Positions 33,275 to 41,271 of a stretch of 64,000 bases of DNA are shown piece after piece (position 1 is the stretch's first letter; the number at the start of each line of letters is the position of its first letter). This DNA is from Nocardia amamiensis (GTDB lineage: Bacteria; Actinomycetota; Actinomycetes; Mycobacteriales; Mycobacteriaceae): assembly GCF_015477605.1 (NCBI RefSeq), contig NZ_JADLQX010000003.1:350693-414692 (forward strand). Direction: 5' to 3'. The position numbers and the translations under genes were made by a program. Under the pieces are notes generated by a model. The model saw only the letters and a program-made list of their open reading frames with translations. It was not told the origin of the DNA and made no database searches.

Positions 33275-34074
33275 TGGCCACGCAGCACGCAACCGAAGCA
33301 CGGGAAACCGAGACCGCGGAGCGCAGCGGCGTATACGTCTACGGCATCGTGCCCGCGGACGTGGAGCCCGAGGAGCACGCCGCCGGTGTCGGCGACCCCC
33401 CGAGCACCATCGAATTGGTGCGGCACGGCGAGATCGCGGCGCTGGTCAGTGACGTCGCGGTCGATCGGCGGTTCGGCACACCCGATGACCTGACCGCGCA
33501 CGCGCGGCTGCTCGACGGTGCCGCAGCCGTCGCTCCGGTGCTGCCGCTGCGGTTCGGAGCGGTCATGTCCGATGCGGAGGCGGTGGAAAAGGAACTGCTC
33601 GAGGCGCACGAGGACGAGTTCCGCACCGCGCTCGAGGAACTGGAGGGCCGAGCGCAGTTCGTGGTGAAAGGCCGCTACGTCGAGGGCACTATCCTGCGGG
33701 AGGTGCTCGACGAGAACGCCGAGGCGGCGCGGCTGCGGGACGAGATCCGCGACAAGCCCGAAGACGCCACCCGCAATGAACGGATCGCCTTGGGCGAGAT
33801 CATCAACCAGGCGGTCACGGCCAAACGCACCGAGGACACCCGCCGGATGCTCACCCTGCTCGAGCCGCTCACGTCCTTGGTCAACCAACGCGAACCCACC
33901 CATGAGGAGGACACGGTCCACGTCGCGATCTTGCTCGAACTGTCCCGGCAGAGTGAATTGGAGGACGCGTTGCGTCAACTGGCCGAGGGGGAATGGGACG
34001 GGCGCGTGGATCTGAGCCTGCTCGGCCCGATGGCGGCGTACGACTTCGTGACGAAGCGAGCCCCCGAGGGCTGA
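33271..34074 (+). CDS. gvpF: Gas vesicle protein GvpF (GvpF/L family)
   Basis: A 267-residue GvpF/L protein: [11 protein letters not shown] at the start, [20 protein letters not shown] in the middle, VKGRYVEGT, then a helical C-terminal part ending [11 protein letters not shown]. GvpF/L proteins are accessory factors that bind GvpA and help nucleate vesicles. The ATG overlaps the gvpA stop (ATGA). A second copy (GvpL) lies later in the operon. Confidence 0.92.
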   Translation: MMATQHATEARETETAERSGVYVYGIVPADVEPEEHAAGVGDPPSTIELVRHGEIAALVSDVAVDRRFGTPDDLTAHARLLDGAAAVAPVLPLRFGAVMSDAEAVEKELLEAHEDEFRTALEELEGRAQFVVKGRYVEGTILREVLDENAEAARLRDEIRDKPEDATRNERIALGEIINQAVTAKRTEDTRRMLTLLEPLTSLVNQREPTHEEDTVHVAILLELSRQSELEDALRQLAEGEWDGRVDLSLLGPMAAYDFVTKRAPEG

Positions 34075-34077
34075 CCC

Positions 34078-34335
34078 ATGGGCTTGCTCTCGTCGATTTT
34101 CACGCTGCCGATCGCGCCGGTCCGGGGCGTGATCTGGCTGGGTGAGGTGATCCAGGATCAGGTCGAACAGAAGCTGCGGGATCCCGCCGCCGTTCGTCGC
34201 CGGATCGAGGCGATCGACGAGGCAGCGGCAGCCGGTGAGCTGTCCGAAGAGGAGCGGAAGAAAGCGCAGCAAGAGGTCCTGGATGCCCTGATCGAACGAC
34301 CTGGCGGCACGAAGCCCACCGAGGAGAAGGAGTGA
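34078..34335 (+). CDS. gvpG: Gas vesicle protein GvpG
   Basis: An 85-residue protein with the GvpG pattern: an N-terminal GLLSSIFTLPIAPVRGVIWL amphipathic stretch, VIQDQVEQKLRDPAAVRRRI, then the charged helix AGELSEEERKKAQQEVLDAL. GvpG is an essential small assembly protein in characterised clusters. It follows gvpF by 3 bp. Confidence 0.92.
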   Translation: MGLLSSIFTLPIAPVRGVIWLGEVIQDQVEQKLRDPAAVRRRIEAIDEAAAAGELSEEERKKAQQEVLDALIERPGGTKPTEEKE

Positions 34336-34339
34336 CCGC

Positions 34340-34669
34340 GTGAGCCGGAACACCTCCCGTGAAGAGTCCGAGGACGTCCAACCCGAATCGGGTGAGCCCC
34401 TCGCCGCGCAACAGGCCGCCGCGGCAGCGGTCGAGCATCTGCTGGAGCTGACCTCGAAACAGGCGGAGGGAGTGACCTCCATGGAGCCGACCGAGGACGG
34501 TTGGGTGGTGGAGATCGAGGTGCTCGAGGACCGCCGCATCCCTTCGTCGTCGGACATGCTGGCGCTCTACCAGGTCGAGATCGATGTGGACGGGAATCTG
34601 CTGGCCTACCGCAGAACGCGGCGTTACGCCCGCGGCAGCACCGACATCGGTGGGAGGGATCAGCCATGA
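34340..34669 (+). CDS. gvpO: Gas vesicle protein GvpO
   Basis: A 109-residue GvpO-family protein. A disordered acidic N-terminus of about 25 residues precedes LLELTSKQAEGVTSMEPTED, WVVEIEVLEDRRIPSSSDML and YQVEIDVDGNLLAYRRTRRY. In other clusters GvpO is needed for vesicle formation and may affect gvp expression. The GTG start follows gvpG by 4 bp; its stop overlaps gvpJ by 4 bp. Confidence 0.92.
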   Translation: MSRNTSREESEDVQPESGEPLAAQQAAAAAVEHLLELTSKQAEGVTSMEPTEDGWVVEIEVLEDRRIPSSSDMLALYQVEIDVDGNLLAYRRTRRYARGSTDIGGRDQP

Positions 34670-35109
34670 CGGTAGTCCCAGAAGGCGGGGCGCAGGCGCC
34701 GATGCCCTATGGCGGCGCACGTCAGTCGACGAACCTGGGCGACATTCTCGAGCGGGTCCTCGACAAGGGCTTGGTGATCGCGGGCGACATCCAGGTGAAT
34801 CTGCTCGACATCGAACTTCTCACCATCAAGCTGCGCTTGGTCGTCGCGTCTCTGGAGACGGCCAAGGCGGTGGGCATCGACTGGTGGGAGACCGATCCCT
34901 GGCTCAACAGCAAGGCCCGCGCCCTCGAGCGGCAGGGGGGCGACCTCGAACTCGAGAACCGGAAGCTCCGCGACCGGATCGCCGAACTGGAAGCCGCGGA
35001 CGAGCGCCGCAAATCCCTCGAGCCGCGCCGCGAACCGAGAGAAGCGGACGACCGCCGCAGATCCCTCGAACGCCGCCGCGCACCGAGGGAAGCGAGGGAT
35101 CGTGACTGA
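34666..35109 (+). CDS. gvpJ: Gas vesicle protein GvpJ (GvpA paralogue)
   Basis: A 147-residue GvpA-family minor protein. The core (NLGDILERVLDKGLVIAGDI, QVNLLDIELLTIKLRLVVAS) is followed by AVGIDWWETDPWL, a hallmark of the J type, and a charged coiled-coil-like tail (LELENRKLRDRIAELEAA). The tail ends in two 16-residue Arg/Glu-rich repeats. J-type proteins are thought to cap or shape the vesicle ends. ATG 34666 overlaps the gvpO stop. Confidence 0.92.
   Translation: MTVVPEGGAQAPMPYGGARQSTNLGDILERVLDKGLVIAGDIQVNLLDIELLTIKLRLVVASLETAKAVGIDWWETDPWLNSKARALERQGGDLELENRKLRDRIAELEAADERRKSLEPRREPREADDRRRSLERRRAPREARDRD
34999..35094 (+). repeat. Two 48-bp tandem repeats in the gvpJ tail
   Basis: 34999-35046 and 35047-35094 encode DERRKSLEPRREPREA and DDRRRSLERRRAPREA. 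The copies differ at a few positions and keep the frame. Confidence 0.85.
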
Positions 35110-35896
35110 TGGCGTCGGCGTCTGGCTGTACGCGGTGACGACGGCCGGAAACCTCGCGGAGGAGCTGGGCGGGATAACCGGGGTGGCGGGTGAGCCGGTG
35201 CGGGCAGTGCTCTCCGACGGCTTGGCGGCAGTGATCGGCACCGTGCCGCTCGAGGTCTTCGGAGAGCAGCCGCTGCGCCGGAATCTGGAGGATCTGGACT
35301 GGCTGGAGGCGACGGCCCGGGCGCACGACGCCGTCGTCTCGGCCGTGGTACGCCGGGGCCCGGCCGTCCCGCTGCGCCTGGCCACCGTCTTCCTCGACGA
35401 GGATCGGGTACGCGAGATGCTCGACGACCGGCGAGCGGACTTCGATGCGGCGCTGACCCTGGTAAGCGGCCGGACGGAGTGGGGTGTGAAGGCCTATGGC
35501 GACCGCGCCGCACTCGTCTCCGCCGTCGCGGACGCCGCCAGTCGCGACGCGGGCGGTGGAAAGGGATCGGGCGCAGCGTATCTGGCGCGCCGACGCGCAC
35601 AGCTGGCCGCGCAGGAAACCGTCGAACGTGACGCCGCGCTGCGCGCCGACGAGATCCATGCGCGTCTGGTCCGCCACGCCGCCGCGGGCCGCCGTCAGGC
35701 GGTGACGGACCCGGCTCTTTCCGGCCGCCGGGAGTGGATGGTGCTCAACGGCACCTACCTGGTGGACGACGAGCGCGCGGACGATTTCGCGGCGATGGTC
35801 GACGAGCTCGGCAAAGAATTCGCCGGAATCCGGCTCGAGCTCACCGGTCCGTGGCCACCGTATTCGTTCGCGGGAGTGGAAAGGATGCCGACATGA
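35102..35896 (+). CDS. gvpL: Gas vesicle protein GvpL (second GvpF/L family member)
   Basis: A 264-residue GvpF/L paralogue: VWLYAVTTAGNL start, HDAVVSAVVRRGPAVPLRLA, WGVKAYGD, then WMVLNGTYLVDDERADDFAA and LTGPWPPYSFAG. It differs from the first copy mostly in the middle. The GTG start overlaps the gvpJ end by 8 bp, indicating coupling. Having both F and L is normal for actinobacterial clusters. Confidence 0.92.
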   Translation: MTDGVGVWLYAVTTAGNLAEELGGITGVAGEPVRAVLSDGLAAVIGTVPLEVFGEQPLRRNLEDLDWLEATARAHDAVVSAVVRRGPAVPLRLATVFLDEDRVREMLDDRRADFDAALTLVSGRTEWGVKAYGDRAALVSAVADAASRDAGGGKGSGAAYLARRRAQLAAQETVERDAALRADEIHARLVRHAAAGRRQAVTDPALSGRREWMVLNGTYLVDDERADDFAAMVDELGKEFAGIRLELTGPWPPYSFAGVERMPT

Positions 35897-36120
35897 GCCA
35901 CGTCGCGCAGAACGTCGACCGTGAGCGCCGCGTCGCGCTCATCGACCTGCTGGATCGGGTCCTGGCCGGTGGGGTGGTCATCACCGGCGACATCAGGCTG
36001 TCCATCGCGGACGTCGACATGGTCCAGATATCGCTGCGAGCCCTCATCTCTTCCATCAGCCCCGTGTCGACCCCCGCGCTGGAATCCCCGGCACACGGCG
36101 CGCTGGAGCCAGATGACTGA
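35893..36120 (+). CDS. gvpS: Gas vesicle protein GvpS (short GvpA paralogue)
   Basis: A 75-residue member of the GvpA family: ALIDLLDRVLAGGVVITGDI, RLSIADVDMVQISLRALISS. It lacks the long tails of GvpA and GvpJ here. GvpS-type proteins are minor components of actinobacterial and bacillar clusters. ATG 35893 overlaps the gvpL stop by 4 bp. Confidence 0.9.
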   Translation: MSHVAQNVDRERRVALIDLLDRVLAGGVVITGDIRLSIADVDMVQISLRALISSISPVSTPALESPAHGALEPDD

Positions 36121-36418
36121 ATTCGGCGGCATCCCACCGCGTATCGACACCGACCCCGAATCCGTCGAGCGTGGTCTCGTCACGCTCGTGCTCACCCTGG
36201 TAGAGCTGCTGCGGCAACTGATGGAACGGCAGGCGCTGCGCCGGGTGGACGAGGGCGACCTGAGCGACGCCCAGGTGGAGCGGATCGGCACCACCTTGAT
36301 GCTGCTCGAGCAACGCATGGACGAACTACGCGACCATTTCGGCCTCACCCCCGAGGACCTCAACATCGACCTGGGCCCATTGGGCACCCTCCTCCCCCAA
36401 TACCCCGACGAACGTTGA
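36113..36418 (+). CDS. gvpK: Gas vesicle protein GvpK
   Basis: A 101-residue GvpK: IDTDPESVERGLVTLVLTLV, ELLRQLMERQALRRVDEGDL, then LEQRMDELRDHFGLTPEDLN and the LGPLGTLL end. GvpK is a conserved helical accessory protein. It overlaps gvpS by 8 bp and is the last gene of the operon, giving the complete set Y-Z-A-F-G-O-J-L-S-K on one strand with almost no spacing. Confidence 0.92.
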   Translation: MTEFGGIPPRIDTDPESVERGLVTLVLTLVELLRQLMERQALRRVDEGDLSDAQVERIGTTLMLLEQRMDELRDHFGLTPEDLNIDLGPLGTLLPQYPDER

Positions 36419-36423
36419 GATCT

Positions 36424-36473
36424 ACGGCACATGGCTGCGGGATTTCGCGAGAAGACCCTCCACCATGTGCCGT
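36424..36473. terminator. Long-loop inverted repeat between gvpK and the convergent cupin gene
   Basis: ACGGCACATGG (36424-36434) and CCATGTGCCGT (36463-36473) are perfectly complementary, 28 bp apart, starting 6 bp after the gvpK stop. There is no T-tract. It may end transcription in both directions, or be a relic of a small insertion. Confidence 0.45.
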
Positions 36474-36476
36474 TGA

Positions 36477-36926
36477 TCATGAAGCGCAGGGCGGCGCGGG
36501 GGCGTCCACGAAGAGAGGTTTGCCGGTTGGAGGGGCGTAGACGACGTCGAGGATGAGGGGTTCCGTGCCGAGGTTTTGGCCGATATGGACGTTCCATTCG
36601 CCCGCGGGCTCGTAGATGAAATCGCCGGTGCGGTAGACCGGGGCGTCGCAGTCGGGGCCGGGATGGGTGAGGGTGCCCGCTCGGACGAAGCCGAAGACCG
36701 GGCCGTCGTGATAGTGCCAGCCGGTGGAACCGCCTGGGCCGATGGTGATTTCGCGGGCCACCAAGTCGGTGCCCGCGACGAACGGGAGCAGTCCGGCGGG
36801 AATCTGCGCTTGACCGAGAGTGACGGCGGTGACATCGGTGCCCGGCGTCGCGTTGGCGTTCGCCGCGCCGGCCAGCGCACCGGCGAGCACGACCGGCGCT
36901 ACGGCGACGCGGAGGATAGGCGACAT
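36477..36926 (-). CDS. Secreted cupin-domain protein
   Basis: A 149-residue protein with an N-terminal signal peptide (VAVAPVVLAGALAGAANANA, cleavage near ANA-TPG). A cupin follows: motif 1 GWHYHDGPVFGFVRAGTL (two His) and motif 2 in GDFIYEPAGEWNVHIGQNLG. The pattern suggests a metal-binding exported cupin. No substrate can be assigned. It is convergent with gvpK, and the decayed toxin-antitoxin pair lies upstream on the same strand. Confidence 0.82.
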   Translation of the reverse strand: MSPILRVAVAPVVLAGALAGAANANATPGTDVTAVTLGQAQIPAGLLPFVAGTDLVAREITIGPGGSTGWHYHDGPVFGFVRAGTLTHPGPDCDAPVYRTGDFIYEPAGEWNVHIGQNLGTEPLILDVVYAPPTGKPLFVDAPAPPCAS

Positions 36927-36957
36927 CCTCGCAGCCTACGCTCCGCACGCGCTGTCG

Positions 36958-37014
36958 CTATATCTCCCACGGTTCGAACAGCTCGGGAACGATGGTGATG
37001 TCAGCGATGATCAC
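36958..37014 (-). pseudogene. PIN-domain (FitB/VapC-type) toxin remnant
   Basis: GTG 37014 overlaps the end of the antitoxin remnant (GTGA). The first residues, VIIADITIVPELFEP, match the start of PIN toxins (consensus M-I-x-x-D-T-N-x-x-S-E-L) and keep the first catalytic Asp, but a stop follows after 18 codons and no further PIN sequence is present before the cupin gene. Confidence 0.6.
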
Positions 37015-37224
37015 AGCTGCACTCCGGTGGCCTCCGGCTGCTGTGGCAGTTCGAGTTCGGTCGCGTGGTCGCGGGCGCGTTCGAACAGGGTCAGCAGCAG
37101 CCCGTTGGGCCGTACCTCGTCGGCGAGGATTGCCGTGCTACATATTGCGACCGTGCGACGCGGCTCTGCGCCGCAGTCGCTCTTTCACATCGTTGTCCAG
37201 ATCCCGGATGGTAATGCTTGCCAT
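37011..37224 (-). pseudogene. FitA/VapB-type antitoxin, frameshifted
   Basis: From ATG 37224 the frame reads MASITIRDLDNDVKERLRRR and stops after 28 residues (37138), a typical ribbon-helix-helix antitoxin N-terminus. The expected C-terminal part continues in another frame from about 37130 (ILADEV, then LFERARDHATELEL) and ends at 37011. A small deletion around the stop explains both pieces. With the PIN remnant it forms a dead toxin-antitoxin operon directly after the P450 gene. Confidence 0.7.
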
Positions 37225-37238
37225 GCAATCAATGCATA

Positions 37239-38489
37239 TCACGCAGGCTGCGGAGAAGGGGGGAAAGTGACCGGCAGAGCCGCCAAGGCCCGGTGGAAGG
37301 GGCCAGGTCGCCAGGTCAGTCCCTCGGCCGGTACGGCCAGCCGCATCTCGGGCAGCGCATCGAGAAGTTGATCGATGGCCTCCTGAGCGATCAGGTAGGA
37401 CATGGATTGCGCGGGGCAGGCGTGTGGTCCGAGGCCCCATGCCAGATGCGAGCGATTGCCCGTCTGATCCTTGGTCCGGATCGCGGGGTCGTTGTTGCAG
37501 GCGGACATGCTGACGACGACCGGCTGGTGCGCGGGCAGCCAGACGTCGTCGATGAGGACCGGCTGCCTGGGGTAGGTGATCAACATGTTGGCCAGCGGCG
37601 GGTCGTTGAACAAGAGCTCGTCGAGGGCGTCGCGGGTGGACAGGCTCCCGCCAAGGACAGTTGCGCCGAACCGCTCGTCGGTGAGGATCAGCAGCAGGGT
37701 GTTGGCGATCAGGTTCAGTTGCACCTCGATCCCCGCACCGTAGAAGCCCACCACCTGGTGGACCATCTCCAGCTCATCGAGTTCGGCTGGGTGCCGCAGC
37801 AGCAGCGAGGTGACGTCGTTGCCAGGTTCGCCCCGTTTCAAGGTCACCAATTCCAGGATCGCCTCGCTGAGCATGGTGTTGCCCTTCTCGGCCTCGACGC
37901 CCTCGAAGATCGCGGCCATACCGGCGGCGACCCGACGACCTATCTCCGGCGGGCAGCCGACATAGGCATTTACGACCTCGAACGTCAGCGGGAATATGTA
38001 CTGACTGATCAGATCGGCCGTCCCAGCCTGACAGAAGCCGTTGATCAGCGGGATGGCGATCTTCTGCACGGTGGCTTGGATACCGTACAGATTTACCTGA
38101 TCGACGCTCGCGGTGATGGCCTGCCGGTAGCGCAGCAAGTCAACCCCGGCGTTTCTACTCCCGGTGGGGCGCCACTCCATGATCGGAAGGACCGGGCAGT
38201 CGGCGGGGATGTTCTGCTGCCAAGTACGGGGATCGGCCGGAAAGCGCTCAGGATCGTTGAGGATCCGCAGCGCGGTCTGATAGCCGATCACCAAGGTGGC
38301 CGGCACGCCCGGCGCCAGCTCCACCGGGACCAAAGATCCGTACTGCCTTCTCATTTCACGGTAGACATGGTGCGGATCGACGGCGAACTCCGGTGAATGC
38401 ATCGACACCCGCGAGTCGTCGGAACCGATCGGCGAGCCGTGGACGACCGGACAGGATGGGGCATGCGCCGGGAACTCGGGCGTGCTCAA
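37239..38489 (-). CDS. Cytochrome P450, CYP157-like, without the ExxR motif
   Basis: A P450 of about 416 residues. The heme-thiolate loop is present (AWGLGPHACPAQSMSYL, Cys ligand). The K-helix, normally ExxR before xDPP, reads ELLFNDPP, so Phe replaces the conserved Arg. The I-helix reads GAGIEVQLN instead of AGxDTT. Both departures recall the CYP157 group linked to Streptomyces conservons. No conservon genes (kinase, roadblock, DUF742, GTPase) are nearby. The start is taken as TTG 38489, because codon bias stays strong there and GGAG lies upstream; ATG 38402 is a shorter alternative. Confidence 0.82.
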   Translation of the reverse strand: MSTPEFPAHAPSCPVVHGSPIGSDDSRVSMHSPEFAVDPHHVYREMRRQYGSLVPVELAPGVPATLVIGYQTALRILNDPERFPADPRTWQQNIPADCPVLPIMEWRPTGSRNAGVDLLRYRQAITASVDQVNLYGIQATVQKIAIPLINGFCQAGTADLISQYIFPLTFEVVNAYVGCPPEIGRRVAAGMAAIFEGVEAEKGNTMLSEAILELVTLKRGEPGNDVTSLLLRHPAELDELEMVHQVVGFYGAGIEVQLNLIANTLLLILTDERFGATVLGGSLSTRDALDELLFNDPPLANMLITYPRQPVLIDDVWLPAHQPVVVSMSACNNDPAIRTKDQTGNRSHLAWGLGPHACPAQSMSYLIAQEAIDQLLDALPEMRLAVPAEGLTWRPGPFHRALAALPVTFPPSPQPA

Positions 38490-38709
38490 AAGGAACTCCA
38501 GACCATTCGGGTGTACTGCCGGATCCCCCCGATCACAATGCCGTTCAGCTCGACTGTCTACCAAAGGCGAGCCGCTGATGCCAGTTGAGCGGGCCCACAA
38601 CACATTCTGCATCGATACGGGGCCGCGCGGGCACCGCCCGTCCCGTGTTCCCGCACATGGTGCGGGTGTCGAGTTGCCGGGATGCGCCATGCCCGTACAG
38701 CATCGGCGT

Positions 38710-40413
38710 ATGCCGTCCACTCCGCTGAATCCAGCAGGCGACATCCCCGACACCGGAATTCCGGACCGTCTCGCCACCGACATGACGATGACCGAGCAAT
38801 ACGAATGGCACCGCGCCTATCTGCGCCGCCATCCGGTGTCGCGGCGCAACATCCTGCGTGGCGCCGCGGCGGCCGCGGCAGTATCGGCGGTCGGCGTCGC
38901 ACCATTCGGTGCTCGCGCGTATGCCGAGGAGGCTCAGCTCGCGGTCGGCGGACGACGGGTGGCGTTCGGCCCGGACGCGGCGAGTCAACTGCGTTTCGCG
39001 GCCCAGCTGTCGCGGCGACCGGCGGGCGCGACGGTGTATCTCGATCATGGACCCACGCCTGCGCTGGGCGCGACGGTCGAGGCCGAGGTGCGCAATCTGC
39101 TCACCCAGGTGCCCACGGCCGATGGCGGCGTGCTCGCGGCCGAACAGTTCTACGTCCACGCGCCGGTGGACGGCCTCCCCGGCCGGGTGCCGCACTTCTA
39201 TCGCTGGCGCACCTCCGACGGTTTCGCGGGCGACATCCGCGCCGCCGCGCCCGCGATGCCTACCAGCAGGACCGCGGTGCTGCCGTTCCGCTTCACCATG
39301 ATGGGCGACCAGGGCACCGACGAGACGCCCGCGCTGCCGGACGGCGTCGCGCCCGGCGACTACGACGACAAGTACTACCGGGCCGACAACGATCCGGTCG
39401 CACCGCACGCGAGCAACGTGCTGCGTCAGATCGCCGCGGCCCGGCCGGATTTCCACATCCTCGCAGGCGACATCGCCTACGCCGACCCCTCCGGCAAAGG
39501 CAAGCCAGGGCAGTTCGTCGCGCACGGCGCGCACCCGTCCAGCGGCTTCGACAAGTACAACCCCTACGTGTGGGACGTCTACTTCAACGCCATCGAGCCC
39601 AGCGCCGCGCAAACCCCATGGATGTTCACCACCGGCAACCACGATATGGAAGCCACCTACGGCGACCACGGCTACGGCGGACACTCGGCGCGGCTCGACT
39701 TTCCCGGTAACGGCCCCGCGGGCTGTCCTTCGGCGTACTCGTTCACCTACGGGAATGTCGCGGTGCTCTCGCTGGACGCCAACGACGTGTCCTATGAGAT
39801 CCGCGCCAACACCGGGTATTCCGGTGGGGCGCAGACGAGTTGGGTGGAACGCGCGCTGGCTGCCTACCGCGCCGACCCCGGCATCGACTTCATCGTCTGC
39901 TTCTTCCACCACTGCGCGTATTCGACCACCGAGGCGCACGCCAGCGACGGCGGCGTGCGCGACGCCTGGGTCGGGTTGTTCGACCGCTATCAGGTGGACC
40001 TGGTGCTGCAGGGGCACAACCACGTCTACGAGCGCACCGACCCGATCCGTGCGGGAAACGCGACGAAGGTCGCCGGCGACAACTCGATCGTCTACCCGGA
40101 GACCGACGGAACCGTGTACTACACCGTGGGCGGCGGCGGACGCCCACGCTACGAATTCCAGCCGGGTTCGCAAGAATCCTTCCGCGGCAATGAACTACCG
40201 GATGCCACGGTGCCGAACAGCTACGTGTGGACGCCCGGCGGCGGCAAACAGGACGAGGCCGCGCCGTGGTCGCGGGTCCGCTTCCGCAACTACTCGTTCC
40301 TGCGCGTCGACGTCCGGCCGGGCGTCTTCGCCAGCGAGATGGACGTGGTCGCGGTCGACGAGTACGGCCGCGAATTCGACCGGGTGCTCTACCGTCGCCA
40401 GGTCCGGGCCTGA
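38710..40413 (+). CDS. Tat-exported metallophosphoesterase (purple-acid-phosphatase-like)
   Basis: A 567-residue protein. The N-terminal twin-arginine signal (VSRRNILRG followed by an Ala-rich hydrophobic stretch) implies folded export. An Ig/fibronectin-like N-terminal domain precedes the catalytic domain with the binuclear-metal motifs MGDQGTD, AGDIAYADP, TGNHDME, FFHHCAYS and GHNHVYER. Phosphatase activity outside the membrane is expected. The frame is open upstream to 38482; ATG 38710 keeps a reasonable leader. It is divergent from the P450 gene and convergent with the TfoX-like gene 6 bp away. Confidence 0.87.
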   Translation: MPSTPLNPAGDIPDTGIPDRLATDMTMTEQYEWHRAYLRRHPVSRRNILRGAAAAAAVSAVGVAPFGARAYAEEAQLAVGGRRVAFGPDAASQLRFAAQLSRRPAGATVYLDHGPTPALGATVEAEVRNLLTQVPTADGGVLAAEQFYVHAPVDGLPGRVPHFYRWRTSDGFAGDIRAAAPAMPTSRTAVLPFRFTMMGDQGTDETPALPDGVAPGDYDDKYYRADNDPVAPHASNVLRQIAAARPDFHILAGDIAYADPSGKGKPGQFVAHGAHPSSGFDKYNPYVWDVYFNAIEPSAAQTPWMFTTGNHDMEATYGDHGYGGHSARLDFPGNGPAGCPSAYSFTYGNVAVLSLDANDVSYEIRANTGYSGGAQTSWVERALAAYRADPGIDFIVCFFHHCAYSTTEAHASDGGVRDAWVGLFDRYQVDLVLQGHNHVYERTDPIRAGNATKVAGDNSIVYPETDGTVYYTVGGGGRPRYEFQPGSQESFRGNELPDATVPNSYVWTPGGGKQDEAAPWSRVRFRNYSFLRVDVRPGVFASEMDVVAVDEYGREFDRVLYRRQVRA

Positions 40414-40419
40414 GGCAGG

Positions 40420-40752
40420 CTACTTCTTCGGCGGGAAGGTCCGGGCGTAGGCGACCCCGCGCTCGACCCATTCCCGCAGGATCTCCTCGTCGGCGACTGC
40501 CGCCGCGGCGACATACAGCCAGCCGACCATCTCGCGGCCGCCCATCACCATGGGTTCGACCGACTCACCGATCAGCCGCTCCCCCTCGTCCGGGCCGACG
40601 CGGACCAGCAGGCCACCCTGACGGCTGGCCGCGACCGCCATATTGCCGTCGATCAAGAACGCCAGGCCACCGAACATCTTCCGCTCGGTGAGCTCCGGTC
40701 CGGGCACGATCAGTTCGCGGATCCGCTCGGCCAACTCCTCGTCATATGCCAT
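40420..40752 (-). CDS. TfoX N-terminal-domain protein
   Basis: A 110-residue single-domain protein: MAYDEELAERIREL, the diagnostic ERKMFGGLAFLIDGNMAVAA, LVRVGPDE, then GREMVGWLYV. The stand-alone TfoX_N family is widespread in actinobacteria without known function; it is unlikely to control competence as TfoX does in Proteobacteria. ATG 40752 gives the family start. Confidence 0.88.
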   Translation of the reverse strand: MAYDEELAERIRELIVPGPELTERKMFGGLAFLIDGNMAVAASRQGGLLVRVGPDEGERLIGESVEPMVMGGREMVGWLYVAAAAVADEEILREWVERGVAYARTFPPKK

Positions 40753-41271
40753 AGCGGCATTGTGCGCCCTCGGTACGACAGGCTTGCGGAGCACAAGATG
40801 ACCCGGCCTGTTCGATCGTGACGCGGCCGGGCTCGATGTTCTGCGCCGAAATCCAGGCGCAGTCGACCACCGCACGCGGGGCGAGACTCGCCTGTCCAGC
40901 CGGCAAGCTGCACGGCCTTGCCCGCAGACCTACGAACCAAGCGGCCGATCGGTATTTGAAATATCCTGCACGACAGCATATTTGGCCTTGTGCCTGGCTA
41001 GCCCTCCCGAGGTACTTACGTACACTCCCGAGCCGCGTGGATGTCACTGGACGTTAAGGCGGATGTTTCCCTACCTGTCTGTAATACACGGCGTGAGACG
41101 GGGGCCCGGGTTGTCATTACCGCTCGCGTGCAATCCGTTTGAACATTCGCAGTCGACCGCGCCCCCAGAAACGGGACGAAGGACTCCTCCGTGCACATCT
41201 GCTCCCCGGTGGTGCGATCACGCACTGTCAGCCGCAGTTCATCCAGGCGGTATTCGGTTCGGGTTCCCGGC
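40753..41271. other. 519-bp region without a supported gene
   Basis: The first 200 bp are GC-rich with a weak protein-like minus-strand stretch (VVDCAWISAQNIEPG) that lacks a start. From about 40950 to 41160 the DNA is AT-richer and probably holds the promoter of the downstream membrane-protein gene. No repeat or tRNA was seen. Confidence 0.45.

Noticed and set aside
37239..38489. Member of a conservon (Cvn) signalling operon
   Set aside because: The P450 resembles conservon P450s, but no histidine-kinase-like, roadblock, DUF742 or GTPase gene adjoins it.
40753..41060. Minus-strand frame with a protein-like stretch upstream of the TfoX-type gene
   Set aside because: Only about 20 residues look coding, there is no clear start, and the composition changes along it; too weak to call a gene.
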